In this document: positions 1 through 6,633 of the stretch, in pieces
How positions within the stretch are numbered: the stretch's first letter is position 1
Layout: each line of letters opens with the position of its first letter
Assembly (NCBI RefSeq): GCF_002735645.1
Contig: NZ_PDZG01000010.1
Coordinates: 1 to 64,000, forward strand
Direction: 5' to 3'
Origin: Iodobacter sp. BJB302
GTDB taxonomy: Bacteria > Pseudomonadota > Gammaproteobacteria > Burkholderiales > Chitinibacteraceae
DNA length: 64,000 nucleotides
The notes under the pieces: model-generated
Databases searched by the model: none
What the model was told of the DNA's origin: nothing
Seen by the model: the letters and a program-made list of their open reading frames with translations, nothing else
Program-made: the position numbers and the translations under genes

Positions 1-113
1 TTAAGTAGTCAGATATTCGAATCGAATCTTCCAAATGTGCAGCTCTGCTCGCCATACTTCATGATTAATGAAAAAAAGAAATTATCTATCAATTATCCAT
101 CATTTGACTATAA

Positions 114-335
114 AGTGAACAGCATTGGGCTCAGATCGGCATTCTTGAAGCTGATTTACAAAAAATCCATGCTAAAGGCAACCGGCCACCTCCTGGATAT
201 CATGCACATCTGGGGCTGTTGTATTCAAGTATTGGTAAACTTGATCTGGTTGAGAAAGAGTTTAAGACAGAGAAAGAGTTGTTTCCTGAGTCTGCGACTT
301 ATATGGATTTCTTGCTGAAAAAAACCAAGCTGTAA
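114..335 (+). pseudogene. 3' remnant of a DUF4810 lipoprotein gene
   Basis: Reading the frame that ends in TAA at 333-335 gives about 73 codons ending in YMDFLLKKTKL, with GYHAHLGLLYSSIGK and ELFPES in the middle; this resembles the C-terminal half of DUF4810 proteins as I know them. Such proteins are normally encoded directly before a GNA1162/DUF799 lipoprotein, which is what follows here 10 bases downstream. In-frame stops occur at 105-107 and 111-113 and no start codon lies after them, so the lipoprotein signal and the N-terminal half are missing. The AT-rich 110 bases upstream look foreign to the gene. Truncation by a rearrangement is inferred; the window edge prevents seeing the cause. 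Confidence 0.6.
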
Positions 336-345
336 GAGGGATGTG

Positions 346-1008
346 ATGTTAAAGATTGTGAAATTAGCTGCTTGTCTATCTGCCTTGATGCTGGCTACAG
401 GCTGCGCTACACCAAAGAAGTACGACTATACGGCACTGAAAGAAAGCAGGCCTCGCTCAATTTTGGTACTGCCTCCGTTAAATGAATCACCCGATGTGAA
501 TGCAACATATAGCATGTTGTCTCAGGTGTCTTATCCATTGGCAGAGGCTGGCTATTATGTATTGCCTGTCACTTTAGCGAATGAAACTTTTAAGCAAAAT
601 GGTTTGAGTAACGCTGCAGAAATTCATGGGGTGTCAGCCAATAAGTTAAAAGAGATTTTTGGTGCAGATGCTGCGCTCTATATCACGATTAACAAGTACG
701 GCACGACCTATATGATTATTGACAGCGTGACTGAAGTGACCGCAAATGCCAAGTTAGTGGATTTGAAAACTGGCAAGGTGCTATGGACAGGGCTTGCATC
801 TGCATCAAGTAGTGAATCGAGTAATTCAGGAGGGGGCTTAATTGCCGTCTTGGTTACTGCAGCGATTAAGCAGATTGCAAATAGTGTGATGGATGCTGGC
901 TATCCGATTGCAGGAATTGCGAGCAATAGGCTGTTATCAGCTGGCCGACCTAGTGGTCTTTTATATGGCCCGCGCTCTGCTTATTATGAGAAAGATGCGA
1001 TCAATTGA
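346..1008 (+). CDS. GNA1162/DUF799 family lipoprotein
   Basis: The product is a 220-residue outer-membrane lipoprotein of the GNA1162 (DUF799) family, first described in Neisseria meningitidis. A lipobox LATGC ends at Cys20 and the mature part begins with the family-typical segment RPRSILVLPPLNESPDV. ATG at 346 is preferred over the overlapping GTG at 343 because an AGAGGG ribosome site lies five bases before it. In other genomes the family sits in a three-gene operon with a CsgG-like protein and a DUF4810 protein; here only a remnant of the latter is visible upstream. Exact function is not established; a role in an outer-membrane complex is inferred from the family. Confidence 0.88.
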   Translation: MLKIVKLAACLSALMLATGCATPKKYDYTALKESRPRSILVLPPLNESPDVNATYSMLSQVSYPLAEAGYYVLPVTLANETFKQNGLSNAAEIHGVSANKLKEIFGADAALYITINKYGTTYMIIDSVTEVTANAKLVDLKTGKVLWTGLASASSSESSNSGGGLIAVLVTAAIKQIANSVMDAGYPIAGIASNRLLSAGRPSGLLYGPRSAYYEKDAIN

Positions 1009-1024
1009 TTTTTGATTGCAGCAT

Positions 1025-1064
1025 AAAAAATGCCAGCCCCTATTTATAAGGGTTGGCATTTTTT
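1025..1064. terminator. Bidirectional terminator hairpin
   Basis: Arms AAAAAATGCCAGCCC (1025-1039) and GGGTTGGCATTTTTT (1050-1064) form a 15-base stem with one G:T pair and a 10-base loop. A-run and T-run on the two sides make it suitable for ending transcription from both the lipoprotein gene (+) and the convergent phnA-like gene (-). Confidence 0.8.
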
Positions 1065-1126
1065 CGATTTGCTCAAGCAAGGCCAGACTAAGGCACTGAA
1101 TGAGCGGTGTATCGCCTTGCTGTGGC

Positions 1127-1468
1127 TTAAGCCTTTTTCAAAAAACAAGCCTTCAGCATAAAGTTGCCTGCATCCATGCGGCAATCTACTTCATGATCCC
1201 CGCCGGATACCAGGCGAATGCTCTTCACTTTAGAGCCTTGTTTCAGCACGGTGGATGTGCCTTTGACTTTTAAATCTTTGATCAGAACCACGGCATCGCC
1301 ATCAGCCAGCACGGTGCCGTTGGCGTCTTTAACGATGGTGTCGTCACTGTCATCACTGGCAGCTTCTTGCATTGGCCATTCAAAACCACAGTCTGCACAG
1401 ATGTAGTTTTCTGCATCCGGATAGGTGTTTTCTAATGTGCATTGTGGGCAAGCAGGGATATTCGCCAT
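1127..1468 (-). CDS. yjdM: PhnA-type zinc-ribbon protein (YjdM)
   Basis: This 113-residue cytoplasmic protein has an N-terminal zinc ribbon with Cys7/Cys10 and Cys24/Cys27, then the PhnA C-terminal domain (about 45-113) with the family pattern DANGTVLADGDAVVLIKDLKVKG. Length and architecture match E. coli YjdM (formerly PhnA); the phosphonoacetate hydrolase activity once given to the name belongs to a different protein, so no enzyme activity is assigned. It is a single-gene unit, convergent with the lipoprotein gene. Confidence 0.9.
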   Translation of the reverse strand: MANIPACPQCTLENTYPDAENYICADCGFEWPMQEAASDDSDDTIVKDANGTVLADGDAVVLIKDLKVKGTSTVLKQGSKVKSIRLVSGGDHEVDCRMDAGNFMLKACFLKKA

Positions 1469-1610
1469 GATGTTTTTTCTACAAAGTTGATTCAGATTGG
1501 CCGGATTATAACAGCTGCCATCACTGAACGCCCTGCATGGGGCGGCAGGTCTGTACGTGTACTTTGTACTTTATTGCGGCTGCTCAATGGCGGGGGCTTG
1601 CTCATTCAGG

Positions 1611-1639
1611 CACAAAGGGGGTTTATAGCCCCCTTTGTG
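1611..1639 (-). terminator. Hairpin downstream of the cupin/lectin gene
   Basis: Perfect 11-base arms CACAAAGGGGG (1611-1621) and CCCCCTTTGTG (1629-1639) with a seven-base loop lie ten bases past the stop of the 1649-3241 gene. There is no T-run on either side, so it may be a processing or REP-like hairpin instead of a strong intrinsic terminator. Confidence 0.5.
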
Positions 1640-1648
1640 CGCAGTCAG

Positions 1649-3241
1649 TTAACGCGGGCGAAAACGAATACCCAGGCCATTGATATATTCGCTGCTATGG
1701 CCAAAAAAGCTGATGATTTCATTTTGTGCTGGTGCTGTAAAACTGAATGGTTTTAAATTGCTCACAGATTCTGCTTTACCAATAGCGGGCAATAAACGTT
1801 TATTGGTGCGGATTTTAAGCTCTGCAATACAAGTAACATTGCCAAATTTATATTGCCCGACTTGCCCCGATACCTCAGTAATATATTCGTCGCTGGCAAA
1901 GGTAATGGTGGTCAGCTGCCCGCCATTGCCACCATGTTGTGGCATGGTTTGCGTGTCGTATACAGCTTGTATGGCATCAATCACCCAGTCAGAGCGAATA
2001 TAAAGTTGTGAGAGTCTGGCATTGGCTGCCGGATGATCGTCAAAATTTCTGCTCTGTTCCCCTGCCGGGCCTTCCTGCCAGCGGGCCAGCCATTCTTCAC
2101 GAATTTGCGCTTTAAAGTCTGAATAGGCCCAATCCGAATCCGGATCAAATTGCTTAATCTGCCCGTCTTCAATGTAATCAAAGTATTCATAGTGCTGGGT
2201 ATCATCTGCTTCGTAGCGATAAGATTGAATCGTTGCGCAGAATTGATCGCCCTTGGGTTTGGGATTAAATAATTGGTGAATCTGATAATAATCCGGGGTC
2301 AGAAAAGTGACTTCATCGGTCTGGGCAATCACTTTTCCCCATGGTGTTAAAAGCTGAGGGCTGAGCGCTGCAAACCAGGAGACCTGAATTTGCCCATACA
2401 GCACTTTAATCACGGCACAGGCATCACCATGGTCGTGAATGGGCGAGCCATTGCCGGCTGGCCATATTTCTAACACATAGGGCTGGCCGGGTGAATCGCC
2501 CAGATTGGTATCAATTGTGATGCGCAGATAGCCAAATTCGGCTGGTTTTTCTGCTAATTTTTTGTAGCAAATACAATCTGGCGTCAGGATGGAGTGCTGA
2601 ATCGCTTCGGGGAAATCAGGAAAATCGGCCGGGCGCAGGCTCATGCTTTTGCCTGCAACATTGGCATAGAGCCGCTGGCAAGCCTCTGGCAGATCCGCTA
2701 TCACACTGATTTTGTTGTCAGCCAGCAGCTCCAGCGTTACATCATCCATAGAAACAATATGCGGTGATGGGTCAAGATTGACAGGGATGGCCAGCAGCTG
2801 CAGCTTACTGACTTCAGTATTTTGAATATTAATCGTATTGATTTCAGCAGTATTGAGCTGCTTATCTGCTGCCTGTGCCCAGCTGTATTCAAAAAGCATC
2901 AGCGTGCGCAGCATTTCGCCCTTACCGTAGCGTATCCGTTTGTTATTGCTGTCGAGGCTAAGCCAATAGGGCTGCAGCTCGCCGCTTGGGTTGAGCCCAA
3001 CCCCGGATTTTTTAGAAATTTCAACGCCGTTATAGAGAAGGCGAACGCCGCTGGCTTCAATCTCCAAGCGGACAGCGTTGCTATTGTCGCTTTTCAGTTC
3101 GATAGCAAAGGCATTGAATGAGCCGGGCTGAACCGACACCGTTCCTTGCCCTTTTACCGGAAACCTAGCTGTGTTACTGCCCTCAAACGAGCTATGGATC
3201 AGATGCTGCACTTGCTGGTGTGGCGTGGTAGCGAGCTTCAT
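1649..3241 (-). CDS. Cupin (cysteine-dioxygenase-like) protein with C-terminal jacalin-type lectin domain
   Basis: The 530-residue product shows three regions. Residues about 30-120 resemble the FAMeT-like beta domain (pattern YWLSLDSNNKRIRYGKGE). Residues about 180-350 resemble cysteine dioxygenase-type cupins: His269 and His271 in GSPIHDHGD and His322 in YYQIHQLFNP are candidate iron ligands. Residues about 398-530 match jacalin-like lectins (QHGGNGG, then the closing FFGHSSEYINGLGIRF). No signal peptide is visible. An AAGAGG ribosome site precedes the ATG. Substrate unknown; a carbohydrate- or thiol-linked oxidation is only a guess. The gene stands alone, with a hairpin behind it and an AT-rich promoter region before it. 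Confidence 0.72.
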   Translation of the reverse strand: MKLATTPHQQVQHLIHSSFEGSNTARFPVKGQGTVSVQPGSFNAFAIELKSDNSNAVRLEIEASGVRLLYNGVEISKKSGVGLNPSGELQPYWLSLDSNNKRIRYGKGEMLRTLMLFEYSWAQAADKQLNTAEINTINIQNTEVSKLQLLAIPVNLDPSPHIVSMDDVTLELLADNKISVIADLPEACQRLYANVAGKSMSLRPADFPDFPEAIQHSILTPDCICYKKLAEKPAEFGYLRITIDTNLGDSPGQPYVLEIWPAGNGSPIHDHGDACAVIKVLYGQIQVSWFAALSPQLLTPWGKVIAQTDEVTFLTPDYYQIHQLFNPKPKGDQFCATIQSYRYEADDTQHYEYFDYIEDGQIKQFDPDSDWAYSDFKAQIREEWLARWQEGPAGEQSRNFDDHPAANARLSQLYIRSDWVIDAIQAVYDTQTMPQHGGNGGQLTTITFASDEYITEVSGQVGQYKFGNVTCIAELKIRTNKRLLPAIGKAESVSNLKPFSFTAPAQNEIISFFGHSSEYINGLGIRFRPR

Positions 3242-3575
3242 TTTGACCTCTTAAAAGTGGTTTGCATTGAGCCAGATTGGGGCCATTGCCCATCGCAGGC
3301 TGGCTTAAACACGGCCCAGTGGCTGTGCCAAGCGGGTTATCAACTTTTTGAAAGAATAAAATTTATAATTAGTAAGTTTTTATTATTTTTTATTTACAAT
3401 ACACTTACTTTTATAAATCTTAGAAATGATGATAGTTCTTAATTTTTGCTTTGCTAAAAAAAGATGAGGTAACAGAGTCTGGGCGTAGCAAGCCGCTTAT
3501 TTGCTTGCAGCAAAGCATGGCCTGTAAGGGGGAGGGGATGTTCAGCAGGGGGCAGAGGGCAGAGAGGGCATAAAA
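3242..3575. other. Intergenic region between the cupin/lectin gene and metQ
   Basis: No gene was found. A strongly AT-rich stretch at about 3355-3430 probably carries the promoter of the leftward cupin/lectin gene; individual -35/-10 boxes cannot be chosen with confidence. Confidence 0.5.
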
Positions 3576-3601
3576 AAACCCAGGCTTCACAGCCTGGGTT
3601 T
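3576..3601 (-). terminator. Intrinsic terminator of metNIQ
   Basis: Arms AAACCCAGGCT (3576-3586) and AGCCTGGGTTT (3591-3601) with loop TCAC; read leftward the stem is followed by a T-run, ending the metN-metI-metQ transcript. Confidence 0.85.
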
Positions 3602-3624
3602 ATTAAGGGTGGTTTATTCAGGCA

Positions 3625-4398
3625 TTAAAAGGCCGGAACAATCGCGCCTTTGTATTTTTCAGTGATAAACGTTTTAACAGCAGGGCTGTTTAAAGCGGCA
3701 ATCAGTTTTTTCATGGCCGGGCTGGCTGCGTTATCCGGGCGGGCTACAAGGATGTTGGCGTAAGGCGATTGTGCGCCTTCAATGGCCAGCGCATCTTTGC
3801 TTGGGTTGAGGTTGGCAGCAAGGGCGTAGTTGGTGTTGATCAGGGCTAAATCAACTTGGGTCAGCACGCGTGGCAGGGTGGCGGCTTCCAGCTCGCGGAA
3901 TTTTAGCTTCTTGCTGTTTTCTACGATATCGCGGCTGGTAGACAGGATGTTTTTGCTGTCTTTCAGCTTAATGATGCCTGCTTTTTCCAGCAGCAAGAGT
4001 GCGCGGCCGCCGTTGGTGGCGTCGTTAGGAATCGCTACGGTTGCGCCCTCGCTCAGGTCTTTCAGCGATTTAACTTTGCTGGAATAAGCACCAAATGGCT
4101 CAACATGTACCAGAGCCACGCTTTGCAGGCGGGTGCCTTTACCCTTATTGAATTCATCCAGATAAGGTTTGTGCTGGAAGAAATTAGCGTCTAAGCGTTT
4201 TTCTGCTAATTGCACATTAGGCTGTACATAATCAGTAAATACTTTGATTTTCAGGTCTACGCCTTCTTTAGCCAGCTGTGGTTTTACAAATTCCAGCAGC
4301 TCGGCATGAGGAACTGCCGTTGCGCCAATAGTGAGTGTATCTGCGGCTTGTGCATTAAAAGCTAAGGCCGCTGTGAGTAGCGCAATGATCTTTTTCAT
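3625..4398 (-). CDS. metQ: Methionine ABC transporter substrate-binding protein MetQ
   Basis: The 257-residue periplasmic protein binds methionine (NlpA/MetQ family) and delivers it to MetI. Family hallmarks include DANFFQHKPYLDEFN, AIPNDATNGGRALLLLEKAGIIKLKD, ALINTNYA and SPYANILVAR. The N-terminus is a clear signal peptide cut after AQA (about residue 18), but there is no lipobox cysteine, unlike the lipoprotein MetQ of E. coli. It is the last gene of metN-metI-metQ, 86 bases after metI, with a terminator behind it. Confidence 0.93.
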   Translation of the reverse strand: MKKIIALLTAALAFNAQAADTLTIGATAVPHAELLEFVKPQLAKEGVDLKIKVFTDYVQPNVQLAEKRLDANFFQHKPYLDEFNKGKGTRLQSVALVHVEPFGAYSSKVKSLKDLSEGATVAIPNDATNGGRALLLLEKAGIIKLKDSKNILSTSRDIVENSKKLKFRELEAATLPRVLTQVDLALINTNYALAANLNPSKDALAIEGAQSPYANILVARPDNAASPAMKKLIAALNSPAVKTFITEKYKGAIVPAF

Positions 4399-4484
4399 AA
4401 AAGTTTATTCCCTTGTAAGGTAAACACCAAAAAAGCAGTTCGTATTTTAAGGCTTAAGACATCGTCTGGCGTAAAAGTTCTGGT

Positions 4485-5159
4485 TTATTTACGGCTAAAG
4501 CGCGTAACCAAGCGATCGCCAATCATTTGTAAGATCTGCACCAGAATCAGCAGCAGGATCACCGTGACCACCATTACATCGGTCTGAAAGCGCTGATAAC
4601 CAAATCGAATCGCCAGATCACCCAGGCCGCCACCACCGATCACACCCGACATGGCCGCATAGGAAACCAGGGTAATGGCGGTGACCGTAATGGCCGCCAA
4701 AATACCCGGCAGGGCTTCGGGCAGCAGGGCGCCAAATACAATTTGCCTTGTGCTTGCACCCATAGATTGGGTGGCTTCAATAATGCCCCGGTCTACTTCA
4801 CGCAGGGCCGTTTCAACCAGGCGGGCAAAGAAAGGCGTTGCACCAACCACCAGCGGCGGGATTGCCCCTGCTACACCCAGTGAAGTACCTGCAATCAGTA
4901 CCGTAAACGGAATCATGATAATCAGTAAGATCACAAACGGCACAGAGCGCAGTACGTTTACAAGAAAAGATAAAACCCCGTAAACCGCAGGCTGATCAAG
5001 CAGCTGGCGCTTGCCGGTTAAAAACAGCAGCACGCCCAGTGGCAGGCCAAGTACCAGCGTAAATACTAAGGAGCCAGCCAGCATCAGCAGCGTATCTTGC
5101 CCTGCCAGCCAGATTTCTGCCCAATCAATATTGGCGGTCAGTTGATTAAAGAATTCCAT
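4485..5159 (-). CDS. metI: Methionine ABC transporter permease MetI
   Basis: The 224-residue inner-membrane protein has about five membrane segments and the binding-protein-dependent permease signature around EATQSMGASTRQIVFGALLPEALPGI, where it docks on MetN. Its length is typical. Its start overlaps the last base of metN, so translation is probably coupled. Confidence 0.95.
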   Translation of the reverse strand: MEFFNQLTANIDWAEIWLAGQDTLLMLAGSLVFTLVLGLPLGVLLFLTGKRQLLDQPAVYGVLSFLVNVLRSVPFVILLIIMIPFTVLIAGTSLGVAGAIPPLVVGATPFFARLVETALREVDRGIIEATQSMGASTRQIVFGALLPEALPGILAAITVTAITLVSYAAMSGVIGGGGLGDLAIRFGYQRFQTDVMVVTVILLLILVQILQMIGDRLVTRFSRK

Positions 5160-6166
5160 TAGCGTAATACCTCTACATCAATCCCTTCAGCGCTAAAGCG
5201 GGCGAGAGCCGCGTCTACATCCCGGCCGCTCAGGGCAAGGGTAAGCTGGCCGCAAGGCGTATCTTTAATACGCTCGATACGGCCGGCCAAGATACTAAAA
5301 TCTACCGCGCAATCTCTGGCTACCGAGCCCAGAATCGGCTGGTATGTTGAATTGCCAATAAAGGTCAGGCGTACGATTTTGCCTTCAACGTGCTTGTAAT
5401 CGTCGTACTGCTTGTTTTCATCGATATGCTCAGCTTCGAATACAAAGCGGCGGGTAGTGGGGTGTTTGGGATGCAAAAATACTTGCGTAACCGGCCCTTC
5501 TTCCACAATCTGGCCGCCATCAATCACGGCCACGCGATCACAAATCGTGCGGATCACATCCATTTCATGCGTGATCAAAACAATGGTCAGGCCCAGCTGC
5601 TTATTAATATCCAGCAGTAATTGCAAAACAGATTGTGTGGTTTGCGGATCAAGCGCGCTGGTGGCTTCGTCGCAAAGCAGCACTTTAGGGCGATTTGCCA
5701 GTGCACGGGCAATACCGACGCGCTGCTTTTGGCCGCCGGATAGTTGCGCCGGGTATTTATCGCGATGATCGGAGAGGCCTACGAGGGCCAGTAATTCATC
5801 TACGCGCTGCGCGATTTGAGCCTTGTTGAGCGTGCCGGCAATCTTTAAAGGAAAGGCAACGTTTTCGCCTATGGTTTTGGAACCCAGCAAATTAAAGTGC
5901 TGGAAAATCATGCCAACCTGCTGGCGCAGGCCACGCAGGGCCGAGGCGTTCAGCTCAGTTACATCATCGCCGTCGAGCAAAATGCGCCCGCCGCTAGGGC
6001 GCTCTAATAAATTGATCAGGCGAATCAGCGTGGATTTACCCGCGCCGGAGTGGCCGATAATGCCAAATACAGAACCTGCGGTAATCGATAAAGACACACC
6101 AGCAAGTGCCGGGATATCGCGGCCATCGACCCGATAAGCCTTGCTGACGTTTTCAAGTTTAATCAC
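5159..6166 (-). CDS. metN: Methionine ABC transporter ATP-binding protein MetN
   Basis: MetN powers methionine import. It has Walker [10 protein letters not shown], signature LSGGQKQR, Walker [14 protein letters not shown] and the H-loop LITHEMD, followed by a C-terminal NIL regulatory domain (about the last 80 residues) that in E. coli binds methionine and inhibits transport. GTG at 6166 is chosen (product starts with [10 protein letters not shown], as in the family, about 335 residues); an in-frame ATG at 6196 would add ten residues not seen in the family. First gene of metNIQ. Confidence 0.93.
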   Translation of the reverse strand: MIKLENVSKAYRVDGRDIPALAGVSLSITAGSVFGIIGHSGAGKSTLIRLINLLERPSGGRILLDGDDVTELNASALRGLRQQVGMIFQHFNLLGSKTIGENVAFPLKIAGTLNKAQIAQRVDELLALVGLSDHRDKYPAQLSGGQKQRVGIARALANRPKVLLCDEATSALDPQTTQSVLQLLLDINKQLGLTIVLITHEMDVIRTICDRVAVIDGGQIVEEGPVTQVFLHPKHPTTRRFVFEAEHIDENKQYDDYKHVEGKIVRLTFIGNSTYQPILGSVARDCAVDFSILAGRIERIKDTPCGQLTLALSGRDVDAALARFSAEGIDVEVLR

Positions 6167-6245
6167 TGTAGTGCAAACCTTGTGGGCCAGCAGCATGCCA
6201 TGCTTAAGGCTGATCCGCTGTGGAAAAAGCGGCTTTGTTTATCGC

Positions 6246-6300
6246 TCATTTTTGCAGGCACATCGGGGAGACATCACCACCAACTCTTTGCAAAAAATGA
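6246..6300 (-). promoter_or_regulatory. Structured 5' leader of metNIQ (unassigned)
   Basis: About 80 bases before metN the leader can form a long stem: TCATTTTTGCA (6246-6256) pairs with TGCAAAAAATGA (6289-6300), with a bulge, closing a 32-base G/C-richer loop (6257-6288). A small hairpin with arms CCGCT/AGCGG follows at about 6210-6228. It does not match the SAM riboswitch consensus sequences I know, so it is listed as a possible cis-regulatory RNA only. Confidence 0.35.
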
Positions 6301-6443
6301 ATGAATTCTGTCTCAAACCGGTTTTTCCCGCTGCGATCGCTTAAGGGAGGCAAGGCTGCCAGATTTAAAAAATAGCAGGGGATTCTAAAGCCCAAACAAA
6401 TAATCCCAAAACCCTTAATCAGCTAAGTTAAGTCTTATAAAGC
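6301..6443. other. Intergenic region upstream of metNIQ
   Basis: This stretch should contain the metNIQ promoter. Nothing else recognisable was seen; it is moderately AT-rich with no open frame worth reporting. Confidence 0.4.
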
Positions 6444-6481
6444 ATAAAACGGCCAGACAGGGCGCTGTCGAGCCGTTTTAT
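6444..6481 (-). terminator. Terminator hairpin after the hybrid kinase gene
   Basis: Outer arms ATAAAACGGC (6444-6453) and GCCGTTTTAT (6472-6481) enclose inner arms GACAG/CTGTC. The stem's closing T-rich side read leftward fits termination of the kinase transcript ending at 6634. Confidence 0.65.
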
Positions 6482-6633
6482 CTGAGTTTTTTACGTATTC
6501 CTGCGAAATTTAGTAATAAATACCACGAAGAATGCCCGTGCTCAGGCGTAAGGATTATACCTGTTTCCCTGCCCCTTGCCGCCATAGAATTCAGCCATGC
6601 AAGCTAGGGTGGTCTTTTTAACAGTCTGCCTGA

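Noticed and set aside
6444-6481. Attenuator for metNIQ
   Set aside because: It lies over 270 bases from metN and before its likely promoter; better explained as the kinase-gene terminator.
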